In this document: positions 48,801 to 59,866 of the stretch, one piece after another
Layout of the letters: every line of letters starts with the position of its first letter
Numbering within the stretch: position 1 is the first letter of the stretch
Source: Cyclospora cayetanensis
Lineage: Eukaryota > Apicomplexa > Conoidasida > Eucoccidiorida > Eimeriidae
Reading direction: 5' to 3'
NCBI RefSeq assembly: GCF_002999335.1
Contig: NW_020312492.1
Location: 124,001 to 188,000 of the forward strand
DNA length: 64,000 nucleotides
Translations under genes and position numbers: made by a program
The notes under the pieces: model-generated
What the model was told of the DNA's origin: nothing
What the model saw: only the letters and a program-made list of their open reading frames with translations
Databases searched by the model: none

Positions 48801-49491
48801 GTAAAAAGCTTCCCCATGCAGCATAGCTCACTAGCAGCAGCGCTGCAGAGATTGTGGAGGCTGAGCTTGCACATCCGTAATCCGAGATATCTCGAGTTCG
48901 TAGCAGATGCGATGCGACACCCTTACACTGTGGGGTCTAAAACACCATTAAGTTAATTCTGGGCGGGTTGCAGTGAGACGGCTCGCACTCAACGGCCAGA
49001 CAATTAATTTTGTACTGCGTGGACAGACAGAATATCGCATAAGGCAAAATCGACTGACCTTACACCTCATTTACCTCAATGGCTGTAAGGTCATTCTGCA
49101 TCTTTTTGTCATGTTAAAAGCTACCTTTTCCAGTATTCTTCCCTAAAACGTAAAATGTGCAAAGTCACTATGTATTCTTCTTGGCAATGTGAAGTATCTT
49201 CGAACTAACGCCATTGCACACAAGCGTAGCACGTTTTTGTTACAGTTCCATGGGCTCTCCCTCTGGGGGCCCCCAGGGCACCAAGGGGTCTCTAGCAGGT
49301 GCCGATTTTTAGTTGAAGGTCTCTATTGAAAAAGAATGATGTGAATTCGGCAAATGTATTCATCCATATGCTATGAAGGGACGCAAAACGTGCTAACGGT
49401 TCCTGTGGCTTCCACCTCCCAGAAGACACAGACAACAGAGTTTGAGTTTTTGGTGTACACACACCATAAATAAGGCGCAGGTCCCTCTACT
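48801..49491. other. Intergenic, upstream of GET1-like gene
   Basis: No gene seen. Contains the palindrome CTGGGGGCCCCCAG at about 49263-49276. Confidence 0.4.
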
Positions 49492-50376
49492 ATGCGGATC
49501 ACTGTGAGGCCTCCTGGGCCTGTAAAGTGCCTTTTCGCCGTTATTTTGGCGTTTAGCTGCTTCTCGTGGGAGAGCCTATGGGGGAGCCATGCAACGGGCA
49601 TCTCCAGGGGCCCCCCCACCATACAGGAGGGGCCTATACAGACAAACTATGAGGCAGCAACAGCTGTGGGCTTTGCGCACAGGGTCCCCTTGTGGTGCAA
49701 AGCGTTTGCGCTTGAGAAGGCTTTCAGTGTTTGCAGGGGCAGTAACTGCAAGGCCGACAACACTAGTGTGCTAACTCAGGTATTTCAGGATGGGGCTTGC
49801 GTGCTTTTGATACTGCTGATGTTGATACTCGTTGCAGATCAGGTGGAGTGGCTACTTTGCCAAGTGGGTGGTCCAGTCTTCACCTGGCCCCAGGGGTTGA
49901 GAGGCGGCAATCGCTGCAGCAATGGGCCAGGGGATCCAGATAAGCTGCTGAAAGAGCTAACATCCCTGCAGCACCAGAAGCTGCAGCTGCAGCAGCAACA
50001 GCAGCAATTCTCCCCTACAGCCGACTTTGCCGCGTACACTCGGCTACAGCGCCGTATAGACCAGCTGGAAAGGGCCAAGGAGGCATGCTCCACTCAGCTC
50101 CAGCAGCAACAACAGCAGCACCGGCAGGAAAGCAGCACTAAAAAACTGTTATTTGGAGTTGCTTATCGCATGGCACTTAGACCTCTCGCGCGGAGAGCTG
50201 TGAAGGTGCTTCTAATACCCTATCCTTCGTACAGAAACAGCGACTTGTCGGGGTCTCCAGGCGTCCGTATGATGAAAACATCTAAGAAGTGTGGGTGGGA
50301 CGTGACACACTTGTTCTGGCTGTCATGGGATACGTGTTGCTTTAGCTGTTACCTTCTCGTGTGCAACCTAAGCTGA
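49492..50376 (+). CDS. GET1: GET1/WRB-like receptor subunit for tail-anchored proteins
   Basis: ER membrane subunit that, with GET2/CAML, receives tail-anchored proteins from the GET3 ATPase. The frame from the ATG at 49492 is 294 residues. Family features: a hydrophobic span CVLLILLMLILVADQVEWLL (residues ~105-124), then a cytosolic coiled coil LLKELTSLQHQKLQLQQ... and DFAAYTRLQRRIDQLERAKE, closely following the family's DEFARYARLERKINKM. It continues TKKLLFGVAYRMAL, the start of the second span. Gln runs expand the coiled coil. The coding end is uncertain: AAG|GTGCTTC at about 50203 is a plausible donor, and the reading beyond (PYPSYRNSDLSG...) does not look conserved, so spans 2 and 3 probably continue in unplaced exons. 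The first ~100 residues are an unusual extension and may include an intron. Confidence 0.65.
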   Translation: MRITVRPPGPVKCLFAVILAFSCFSWESLWGSHATGISRGPPTIQEGPIQTNYEAATAVGFAHRVPLWCKAFALEKAFSVCRGSNCKADNTSVLTQVFQDGACVLLILLMLILVADQVEWLLCQVGGPVFTWPQGLRGGNRCSNGPGDPDKLLKELTSLQHQKLQLQQQQQQFSPTADFAAYTRLQRRIDQLERAKEACSTQLQQQQQQHRQESSTKKLLFGVAYRMALRPLARRAVKVLLIPYPSYRNSDLSGSPGVRMMKTSKKCGWDVTHLFWLSWDTCCFSCYLLVCNLS

Positions 50377-53300
50377 ATAGCGGGGGAGCTAGCGGGCTGC
50401 GTTTGTGTCTCAGCCGTTGATTTGCTGGTGGGTCCTCTCGAGCGTTTTTGGAGCAACAATCGAGCTGCCCACAGCCCAGATCGCTCCGCTCTTACGTAAG
50501 TCTCCACTCAGAGCATGAAATTCAATGTTCTCCAAACGCTGACTGAGTTTAGGTTAACCTGGAGCATGTTGCTCACTCCTCATTTTTTTCCGTAAGGCCG
50601 CAATCTAGTTCTTCCGCCCTCTTCCCACTGGAAAATGCGCCATCGAATCCTTTCAGAGTTCGTAGGTTGTGTTGTCTGTGCTTTTTGTTTAGCGATTGGA
50701 GAATTTTACCAGCTGCCATTCCCCTACGCATATCTCATTTGTCGACTGTTCCTCAATGAGATGTACAGACACGTCGCGCTCTTGAAAAGAGACCAAGACT
50801 CCAGGACGCTAAAGAAGGCTTAGAAGTATTGATCCAGTCCACAAATGTTTCGCTTAGGCGCCCTAGATCCCACCTCAAATAGCTCGGTCTCAGGATGGTA
50901 TTCTGTAGGAGACGGGGAACCGCACATTCCCGCGCTTCGCAGCACTGGGGGTAGCTGAAGCTGGCCAAGATGGTCTGAATTTTGAACGTTCGTGCTTTAT
51001 AGCTAGGTATCTAACTGCTTAGAAAACTAGGCGGCAACATGGCGAATATATGCAGCTTGTTGGGGCCAAACGAAGTTGAGATCAAACACCAGCTCATCCT
51101 CTGGTCACCGCAAGTGTGCGCATCGGGAAGGCGTTCAGCAGCTGACTCAAGACTCTATACGTGTTCAGGTATGCCTGCCACCTTTATGCCTCTGGTTGCA
51201 GCTCGCGCTCTATCAGGGGCAAATTACAGGCAAGCTGGCTCGGAGTCCTCGTGTTTGGGACTAGTGGCCGGTGTCTCTAGACCTTGCAGCGGTCAATTTC
51301 ATGCTATATCCGGAACTGCAGGCAGGGTATTCTTCTTTAGCCACATACCACCAAGTAGCAGCAAACAACACTGGCAACCAAGGAGAGTAACCTTCGTCGT
51401 GCAGGCACGAGGGATATGATTCCTCCCAACCAGATTAAACTGCCATACAGTCGCAACAGTGCCATCTACGAAAGAACTCTGCTTGCAACTGTGTACTACA
51501 CGGATCGGTTGCATTGCAAGGATAGATTCTTACTCTGAGTCTGACACATTTAGCCCGTTTCATTGCATGCTACGCTAGATTGCATCAGAGCAAGCCACAC
51601 TGAGCAAAGGGCATTCCTGCGTCTCACAGGCTCGCACGCGGATTGCAGCTTCTATGGTCCTAGTTGAAGTGGCCGACCAAATGGATGGTTTTGGAAAAGA
51701 CATATGGAAGGCACCCTTTCTCCGCCAGTCGTTCTTGCACTCCTATAGCTTTACTCTCGATTCAGCGTTGTTTGAATAAAGATTGAAACTTTACAAAAGT
51801 AGGAGTGTTGATGTCGTAAGTCATTCGCTCCACAGAGCACTTATGGTGCGTGATCGCTGGGGCGACTTGCGGATGCACTTGTACACAGACCATGGAGTGT
51901 GCGTGCACTATGTGGCTGAATGTATCATAGTATTCCCGTATATTTTATCCTTTGGAAAACAATATGCAGGACCTTTAAAACGATTTCATTATTGAATCAA
52001 TTCAAGGCGATAATTGATAAGCAAAAGTACTAACGTGGCCTTGGGCCTAACGTTGAATAGCGTGTATTCGTCCCACTCCATGAAACTAGTTACTCTCTTC
52101 GTCATGCGTGAAATGAAAAAAAAATCCTTCTGCGAAAGCCACATGTTTAAGGCCTGAAGAGCTCTCCTAAAACGCTCGCTGCTGCTTCCAATTATGAGCA
52201 GCAAATGGAGAAGTTGTTTCCATTCTTGCATGTAGTTGAGCGCCAAGCACATGTAAAGAAATGTGTACGCACTCCATTAGGTACAGAAATTGTTAGCGAT
52301 GGCCACGAAAGAATGAAAACTTCTTACGTAAATAGCGCACACACTTACCACACACAGTTAACACGACATGTATAATTTGGCTCGGTGTAAGCTCGCCCTT
52401 CTGCCGGGAGCTTCTGCTACGGCTTTTCGTTGGACACTAGTATGTGTGCGTTTCCAGCCAATAGCTATACACCCTGTAGTTGCAGCTTGCAAGACCCTGA
52501 AAGGCGGTGTATAGACGGTTAGCTGTGAATCTTCAACTTCACTGACACTACCCACAATTGAAAGCCTGAGGTAGTTTGCTTCGTGCAGTGAGAAAATATA
52601 TAAACCATAGCAATTAATTTGGTACATTGCACTTTGATTCCAGATGTTTTTTATTCGTGCAAACACAGTTCTACAGATATCCGTACTTCCATGTGTGGAT
52701 GCAGATATCCGAGAAGATATATACCTATTATTACAAGGGCACACACACAAGCACAGATGACTGTGGTATAGCTGCTCGCATTATATATACTGCGCCTTCG
52801 GCGGTGTGTAGTTCTGTACGTGTAAATGCCGATAGTATAAACAGATGCTATTATACCATTCACAGAAAAAACAGCACTGGAGTTTCTCTTGCACCTTGCC
52901 AGATTCCGTCATTACCTGCTAGTGTACTCGTGCTGATATTCATGCATTAAGGACCCCGTAAATAGAAATGTACGCAGGAGCAAGCGGGGAACTGGATCTA
53001 CCTCTATGTACTCGGTGGCAGCACAAGGGGTATATTTTGCCAGTTCTTTGAGCGATAAGTCATGCGAACTAGGCACGCACACTGTTAACGCCCACAACGT
53101 ATGCACAATGCACACTGACCGCATTCACATGGCACATATGCAAAAAGATATGCACGCTACATAATACCTACCCAAGAACATGGGTGCTTTGTTCCCCTGC
53201 GTCTCTAAGTTGATTATGCAGATGCGCCAATACAGGAACCAAGAATAATACGCAGAAAAGCTCTGGTAGGAGACTTGGACGCCTTATTTTTTGTTGCGGG

Positions 53301-54429
53301 TGCTTCTTTGCTTCTGCAACCCTGGTGCGCCTGCAGAACTGCTGCGTACGATGGCTAATTATGTGTGCCTTTTCTTCGTATCCTTTGATATGTGATGATA
53401 TCTCCACAGCTTCTGCTTTGGTTCAGTGCTGTTCAGCTAACTAATGGAGGCATGTTACAGGATCACATGAAACAGCACTGGCAAATACATATATCACAGT
53501 CTACTTACTAGGAACACAAATTCACCTACTGATTTTAAGTACTAGGACGAACGAGTTTTATATGAAAATTGAGGACCTCCTGTCTTGCTGTGTATGCATT
53601 ACGAATCCTATATAAATACATATGTATGGGAGTGACAAACCAGTTCCCATTGCATGACTACCACTCCTTTATTGTGTATTGAGCTTAGTTTCAGTATGGC
53701 CGACTGGATGGCTCTAGTATTCGTAGATTTGGTCTTCTCAGGGGCATGTGTAAATTGCTGCTGAGAAAAACCGTAGCGTATGCTCATGCGACAATTGCCT
53801 ATGAGCCTTCTCACATGCTGCGTCTAGCCTGGAAAATAATCTAAAACGATTTCGAATCCCACACGAGCGGCAACGTAGGCGCCTGAAGCCATGCAGTACT
53901 GGCTGATGAGGAAGAGGGACGGCTTGGGCACACCTAAAGGCTGCTTAAAAACGAACAGCACTATGTACCTAAGTCAGAAAACTACTTCCATATCCAGTGA
54001 TAAAAGGAGCACATATGCAGCCCAGTAACACTGACTGATTTAGCCTGCCTTCGTCAGCACAACTACTCTAGAGGCGACAAACTTCTAGCCACTTAGTCTT
54101 ATGCATCGGCTCCCTGTTCTGAGCTATATGCTGCATTTGCAGCTTCAAATGGAGCTTATGCAGCTACTCCAGCTCCAAAAAGTGCCGCCATGGGCCATTA
54201 AAGTAGTCTTGCACTATGCTTTATGAAAAAAATAGTGTATTCAGAAGCTGACCTATCAAAACCTGTATAATATCATATGTAGCGTAGTATATTATCTCAC
54301 GTGATAAGGTAAATGTGCTACGTATCAAGCTGCGTGTAATTCTGTGAAGTACCTGTAACAAACCATCTTGAAAGTCCCCCTAGAAATACATGTTTTTGTC
54401 TGGAGACCCAATATGTACTGAAATAGAAA
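50377..54429. other. Mostly gene-free; possible GET1 3' exons
   Basis: A frame at 50635-50823 has a good acceptor inside (GCTTTTTGTTTAG|CGATTGG, about 50690) and encodes FYQLPFPYAYLICRLFL, a short hydrophobic stretch; it could be a last exon of the gene before it, but I cannot align it. Frames at 51039-51419 and 52358-53407 have no motif. Nothing else recognised. Confidence 0.35.
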
Positions 54430-54750
54430 GTTATTAAATGCATTCCAAGAACAACTTCCTACTTTCGGTGACAGCACCCCTCAGCACTCGGATATGAAGG
54501 GGGAACTAGAGCTAGGGTGCGTGTAGCTGCACCTTCGAAGCACTCCGAGCACTGACAGCGAGTCGCACATAGCAGCTAGCGCAAGCGCACACAACGCAGC
54601 ATCTTCTCTTACTTACCTACCGGTACTGAGCAGCAAGTAAAAAAGCTAAACAGAAAATCCAATTCGTAAATTCATATGCTATTCTTAATTAAGTACACCC
54701 AGTTTTGATAGAAAGCCATCAAGTGTAGCTCAGCCCCGTCTATCGCCCTC
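54430..54750 (+). repeat. Copy R8 of dispersed hairpin repeat
   Basis: Full-length copy: core GGGTGCGTGTAGCTGCACC, block AAGCACTCCGAGCACTGACAG, AGCGCAAGCGCACAC, and the tail AGTAAAAAAGCTAAACAG ... CAAGTGTAGCTCAG. It lies just upstream of the gag-like part of relic B, in the same orientation as R9. Confidence 0.65.
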
Positions 54751-54799
54751 CCCTGCCCCAATTTCCGAATTTATAATCGCCCTCGTGTATCAGACCTGT

Positions 54800-57170
54800 A
54801 GGTTGAGATCAGCTACGAGGACAGCAGAAGAGCTTCCAGCCGATTGTGAATCCGCCATGCTCCTCCCAGAGTGTTAGGAGAAGCCAGATTTATTACAGTA
54901 ATGGCTCTACTCGTGCAGAGGAAGCCGTCCACTCGCAGGAATCTCTACAGTTCATCAGTCAGCCATAGCCTACATGCCAAGGTGGACTACGAAAAAGGCC
55001 AGATGATACGCGCGCTTCTAGGCAGTCTCAAATAGCCTTCTCACAGCACACTTGCCCTATTGTGGGAAAAAGAGTCACAGTAGCCAGGACCGAAAGTGCA
55101 TGCAAAAACAAAAGAATCTCAGCGAACGGACTCTGCACAGTGAAAGCAGGCAGTTGTCGAGCTGAGAAGGCGCAATAGGGTAACGGCTGGCCCACAATGC
55201 GTGCTGCGGCGCAATGAAGAGAGCCACAGAGGATAGAGTGGCAGTTGGGGACAACCTGAATATTTATTTTGCGTTAATACAAGCGTACCCTATTGGCCAA
55301 GAGCTGCTAAAGTCACTGGACTAAATGCAAAGTACAAGTTATTATCGAGGCGACGGTGCAAAAGGACATTATGCCTGCTGACTCGTTAGCACAGTCTTTG
55401 ATACTCATCCTCGCTGCCGTGTTGCACAACGCGAGGATTGGCAAGCCTACTGTTCCACTCCATCGCCTATTTTCCAAGGGAGGCACGTAGCCCCCAATTC
55501 AAAAGAAAGCTCATCGAGCGCTATTGGTTGGTTTTATCAGAAGTCTCCTATTTTTCGTCTGGCTCCCCTTAGATTTCCCGACATGAGAGAGGGACAGCTA
55601 AGGTGCGACTAGCTGCAGCCTCTAAGCATCCAGAGAACTTATAGCTAGTGGCGCATAGCGTTTTTGGCCGCTGGCAGACAGCATTATATCCTATCGTCAT
55701 GCGCTAACAGTACTAGGCAAGAAATATAACGAGCAAACAAATCAGTTTCTCAATTCTTCACTGATTCTGCTTCAAATGCAACTTATCTAGTAGAAACTTC
55801 CAAATGTGGCTCAGTCCGCTACAGATGATGCACGTAACTGCTGTTTTAGAGTGAAATTGCCCCTGATAAGCATGGTCCATTACTTTTATATTGGACCCAT
55901 GCACCACGATGTAATCCTGTACATGCCATCGGCGAGCCGAAGAAAGGCACGCGTGCGTCCATAGCTGCGCGCCGTAGATGCCGATGTGGCATGCAGCACT
56001 AAAACAATCAGCATCTTGGACTTAGTATCAGCGATTATTTCTTTTATGGTTCGCAGGGTAGGGCTGTGGCGTCAACGAGCTAAGGCACAGTCTTTTTGGG
56101 GGCGGCCCAGCATCACAGTAAGACAATGGGGTTCTGAGCATCTAATTGCACTACCATTCCCACATCGTTGTCAGCAGCTGAAGCGGCCCAAGTTGCCTAA
56201 CCTAGGCCCTTTTGCAAAGCCATCCGGTTACTAATAAGAACCTAATTGATTTGCCTATGGACTTTTCGCTGGAGTGCCGATGGTCAAGGGTGAGGATAGT
56301 GTCAAGGCCGTGTTCGACAAACCCGCCTAAGATGCTCGTTTCATCCCTTGCCCCAGGTCTACGGAGGCTCAACAACTTAGTCACTTATTCTTTGCTCATG
56401 TATGGAAACTCCACGGATCCCCTAAGAGTATCGTTATGAATCGGGATCAGAAGTTCGTTGTTACTTTCTGCCGTGTCTTTATAAGCAACTCAAAATTGAC
56501 CATAATGTGAGCACCACAGCAATTCGAAGGCAGATGGGCAGAGAGGGCGCACCAACCGCACTCGTCTGCAGTAGTTCGATTCTGTGCACGCTTAACTCCA
56601 ATTGCGTAGGTGGGTTTGAGTTCTTGAGCTTTGTGGGTTTGTAATGCGAAAGCTGGCCGGTTTATCCGTTGCTTCCCGCATCTCTGCTCTACATTGAGGA
56701 GCCACTCTGCGATCTTGTATTTGGCCCGGTAGTTGGTAGGCAGCAGCCGCCGCTAGCAGTGAAGGGATTCGGGAATAGCTGGCTTCTGCCCGCGAATGTA
56801 TGCGAAAAGCTAAAAACAGACAAGCACGGGCGGTTAGCCGCTGTGTTCTCCGAGCCTGAAGATTTGGTCTTGGTGAAGCTGGTGGTCCTACCAGGTGCAT
56901 CAGGAGACTACAGAAGAAGTTTGTTGTAGGGGTGGTAGGACCCTGTGTGATGCTCTCATATATCAATAACCTTTCTTAGTGTATGGACACCCCAAAATTT
57001 TGGAGATTCCACAGCACTATCGATATTGGTCCCCTATAGAAGATTCAATTATTCCCGACATATTCGCTGACTTTGCCGGGCAGGCAACTGACCTGTATGG
57101 AGGCGGACGCTGCACAGGGCGCCGTAGAAGTGTTGGAGCCTAGAACTACTGAGCACCGAAGGTATACTAG
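54800..57170 (+). mobile_element. Ty3/Gypsy relic B: gag-like part and integrase, middle deleted
   Basis: Plus-strand sister of relic A. 54880-55260 matches A's 48000-47280 in DNA (for example TTACAGTAATGGCTCTA / TTACAGTAGTGGCTCTA; AGCTGAGAAGGCGCAATAG in both). Integrase is read at about 56350-56460: AQQLSHLFFAHVWKLHGSPK then SIVMNRDQKF, aligning with A's KSIVTDRDQKF; LLYIEEPLCDLVFGPVV (56690-56740) matches A's LLYIEKPLSELVLGLVV; the 57100-57160 stretch matches A's VEVVDSR region. Protease and RT are absent: only about 0.9 kb separates the two halves, and repeat R9 lies there. Decayed and inactive. Confidence 0.75.
55535..55830 (+). repeat. Copy R9 of dispersed hairpin repeat, inside relic B
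   Basis: Lead CCCGACATGAGAGAGGGACAGC, core AGGTGCGACTAGCTGCAGCC, GGCGCATAGCG block, tail GCAAGAAATATAACGAGCAAAC, TTCACTGATTCTGCTTC and CAAATGTGGCTCAG. The tail matches R6 and R8 closely. Confidence 0.65.
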
Positions 57171-57774
57171 AAAAAACTGTCAAGGGAATATGCTGGGGAA
57201 TGCAGACCTCGTTGTTTGATAAAGGGAGGGATGCCGGATTCATCGCCTTGGGGAGAATTTGCGGCTGTGTTTGGATGACAGCGCTAGTTGCTAAGCAAAG
57301 TACGCCACGCATTCCCGGTCATTCTCCTTTCCCCGGTACCTCGATCAATAGCTGTTGCTTGGAAAGCTGCCACTTGGCACCAGGACTCTTTTATCAAAAG
57401 ACATCTGCAGGCGCCCAGGTATGCTGACTCTGCATCCTCGCTATTGTCTCTTTTCGGACTTGAAAGGTTACTATGCTGCACGAACCCTCTTCGTTTGCAT
57501 GCAGGCATTGCTGTATAAGACACGAACGTACTGTTGAATTGATGCGCATTTCGATTCCCCTTACACCCTTCACTTGTTTTCTGCATTTACATAGCACGAG
57601 GCTCACACCTTTCAGGGATCCAAGGATAGCGAGCCATGGCACCGCCACGGTCGTGTTGTTTTAGTCCCTGTTCCGTTTTGGGCGAGTGTGTAAGTCTTCC
57701 TCCATTTTTTCACTGGTTAATGCACACTTTGCCCTTTTTTATGCGCTGTGTTTCGTACTCCCTTGTGCTAAGGG
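57171..57774. other. Gene-free stretch
   Basis: Overlapping short frames on both strands (57284-57664) but no motif or splice-supported exon. Confidence 0.35.
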
Positions 57775-58060
57775 AGTGGCAGTAGTGCAGCGGGCAAAAC
57801 TACACTTTGGCACGTTCTCCTGCATGGCTTATACCTGGCTAGCTGTGAGTAGAAAATTGACTAGTGGTTTGTCCGTTCGTACGTTTGTTAGCTGCAGAAT
57901 GCTGTTAGCTAGATACAAGAACGGGGTTGTGTGCATGTGCGCTTGATGCTATGGGCAACTCACTGCGAATGCTTCGAGTGCTAAGACGGTGCAGCTATGC
58001 GTACCCTAGCTGTCCCTAACCCCCTTACATAGGAAACCCTAAGGGGCGCTGGCAGAGGAG
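57775..58060 (-). repeat. Copy R10 of dispersed hairpin repeat
   Basis: Full-length reverse copy. Begins AGTGCAGCGGGCAAA as in R1, has GAAAATTGACTAGTGGTTTGTCC (reverse of R6's tail block), GTGCGCTTGATGCTATGGGC, GCTTCGAGTGCTAAGACGG, core GGTGCAGCTATGCGTACCC, and ends CCCCCTTACATAGG. Confidence 0.65.
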
Positions 58061-58179
58061 GGCAGGAGTTTTTCTAAAAGGGTTAATAACTTTCTGCCAG
58101 GTTTGCATCAAGTTTGGAGTATAGTGTGGTTCCTTATAGAGACGCTAGATGGACCGTTTCAGCAAACACGAACCCTTCA

Positions 58180-58650
58180 GCATCGTTTAAAACCAGCTCT
58201 CCCCTTTTCCTGCCCTCATGATTTCTGCACGTGGAAAGAGGGCAAACAGATTGCGCTTCGCTGTACCTTATAAGCAATAAATATTCATTACTTTCTGTTA
58301 AAAGTATCTGGCCCACAGGTACACAACATAGATTCTTGTGGTGCGTGGGCTAAATCTACCCCGCAACAAATGACATATGGACAATCATGCTAAACGATTA
58401 TTTCGCACTAATTCCCAAATGACCCCCAGCCCCCAAGATTTTCGCATGCGGGGAGGGGGCAAACAGATTGTGCTTCGCTGCACCATATAAGCAATGAACA
58501 TTCACAAATAGCTGCAAAAAGCATCTGGCCCACAGGTACACAACACAGTTTCTCGCGGTGCTTGAGCTAAATCTACTCTGCAACAAATGACATATAGACA
58601 ATTATGCCAAACGATTTTTTCCAACTAATTCTCATTTGACCTATAGCCAT
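58180..58650 (+). repeat. Two-unit tandem repeat, ~235-bp period, related to the hairpin family
   Basis: Two head-to-tail units, about 58180-58415 and 58416-58650. Shared blocks in order: AGAGGGCAAACAGATTG / GGAGGGGGCAAACAGATTG, GCTTCGCTG(T/C)ACC, TATAAGCAAT(A/G)AA(T/C)ATTCA, AGCATCTGGCCCACAGG with TACACAACA, GCTAAATCTAC, CAACAAATGACATA(T/G), CCAAACGAT. Identity looks near 80 per cent by eye. Each unit has the family layout (GA-rich lead, GCTGCACC half of the hairpin) but a distinct tail, so it is probably a derived subfamily. Confidence 0.85.
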
Positions 58651-58819
58651 GGTAGTCAAAAGTGCCGAAGTGTGATCTCGCTAGATCAAGTGCCGCTTGG
58701 ACCGCTGCATCGTGCGTCTCCAGCCAGCTCGTTCAGCAAAATGCATTTCTGGCGCAAACTTGGCGATAAATCATGGGAGTGTGTGCCAGATTCAGATTTA
58801 CTTGCATGTACTTGTCAGG

Positions 58820-59254
58820 CAGTCGCAAGCAGTGGAGATTCCCAGAGATGCCCGGGCTATTTTTCTCAGTTAGCAAAGGTCGCCATCCTTCTCGTGTCTT
58901 TCTCAGCCAGATAGACACTTGGAGGGAGAAACACACAGAGATCGCCAGATGGAGAGGCGTGGCAAAGGAAGACAAAAGGAGTAGGGCACAGAAAGGCAGA
59001 CAGTGCGCGGGAAGGAAATGCAAGAGACGACTGAAAGAGTAGAAAACTCCCGAAGCGCAGTAGCTACACGGCAGAATCCTGCGATATCAGGGTCTCTATT
59101 GATTTTCAAAATACCTTGATTGCGCATGAGAAAAACAACTCGAAGACAATTCAGCAACAACTCCTGTTGTTGAGCTGCCGCGGTACCTGCAGCAGCAGCG
59201 CGTGGGCCCGCCACTAGCAGCAACGCCAGCAAGAACGGCAGCCACAGCAGGCTT
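58820..59254 (-). CDS. Weak candidate: minus-strand exons of a small membrane or secreted protein
   Basis: One candidate exon begins after TTTACAG at about 59254 and reads ESLLWLPFLLALLLVAGPRA then GTAAAQQQELLLNCLRVVF, ending at a good donor CAATCAAG|GTATTT (about 59137). A second starts after CTCCAAG at about 58917 (IWLRKTREGWRPLL, GNLHCLRLPDKYMQ) with a donor CAA|GTAAAT near 58803. The phases agree. The first exon's hydrophobic run looks like a signal peptide or membrane span. No start codon, no further exons, and no family match, so this is only a lead. Confidence 0.3.
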
Positions 59255-59535
59255 TCCTGTAAATCATCAGCTCCGCCTGTGTGTATTCATATAAACATTA
59301 GCAGGCACCTCATTATGAGGGCTGAAGCCCTCGTCTGACGATGCTCTCCATTCTTCAGGCCGTTGCCGCTCGAGAGAGGACAGCTGCTGAGCCCAAAACG
59401 TTTAACCCCAAAGCCTAACTCGTGGGATTCCCCGGACGTTTATTTCTTTTTTCGACAACGCCGAAAGCTCAGCTCACACGAAGCACACTCAGAAAAGGCT
59501 TTCCTCCCCAGCACAGCTGCAGCGTTCGAGCCGAG

Positions 59536-59552
59536 GGTTTAGGGTTTAGTCT
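59536..59552 (+). repeat. Short interstitial telomere-like repeat
   Basis: AGGGTTTAGGGTTTAG: two and a bit units of the apicomplexan AGGGTTT telomere motif, inside an intergenic region. Too short to be a telomere remnant with certainty, but such interstitial copies are typical of repeat-rich Eimeria segments. Confidence 0.75.
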
Positions 59553-59866
59553 TTGCCGAGTATTCTTCTCTTGGAAGCGCCACGGGAAGTGAACAGCAGC
59601 AGGTAGAGCCGCTTCTCCTTCAGCCGCTTCCCTTGAAGCCTGCACACAAGCACGGCTTCCTCCCAACAAGGACCCCAGGCCGACCTCCTTGAGTCGCTGG
59701 CTGCGCGTCACCCTCAATTTCTGCTCCCTTCACCAGACACTCCGTCGGCGACCACGCCTCACCGCAGAGACGGCGCTGCAGCACACCAACAGCGGGCGGG
59801 ATAGGAACGTAGAAGGCCAGAGCGAGGCAGAGGACGAGAGTGAGTAGGAGGATACGCAGACAGAAA

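Noticed and set aside
53168..53407. Possible exon with KAHIISHRTQQFCRR
   Set aside because: No start, splice or homology evidence.
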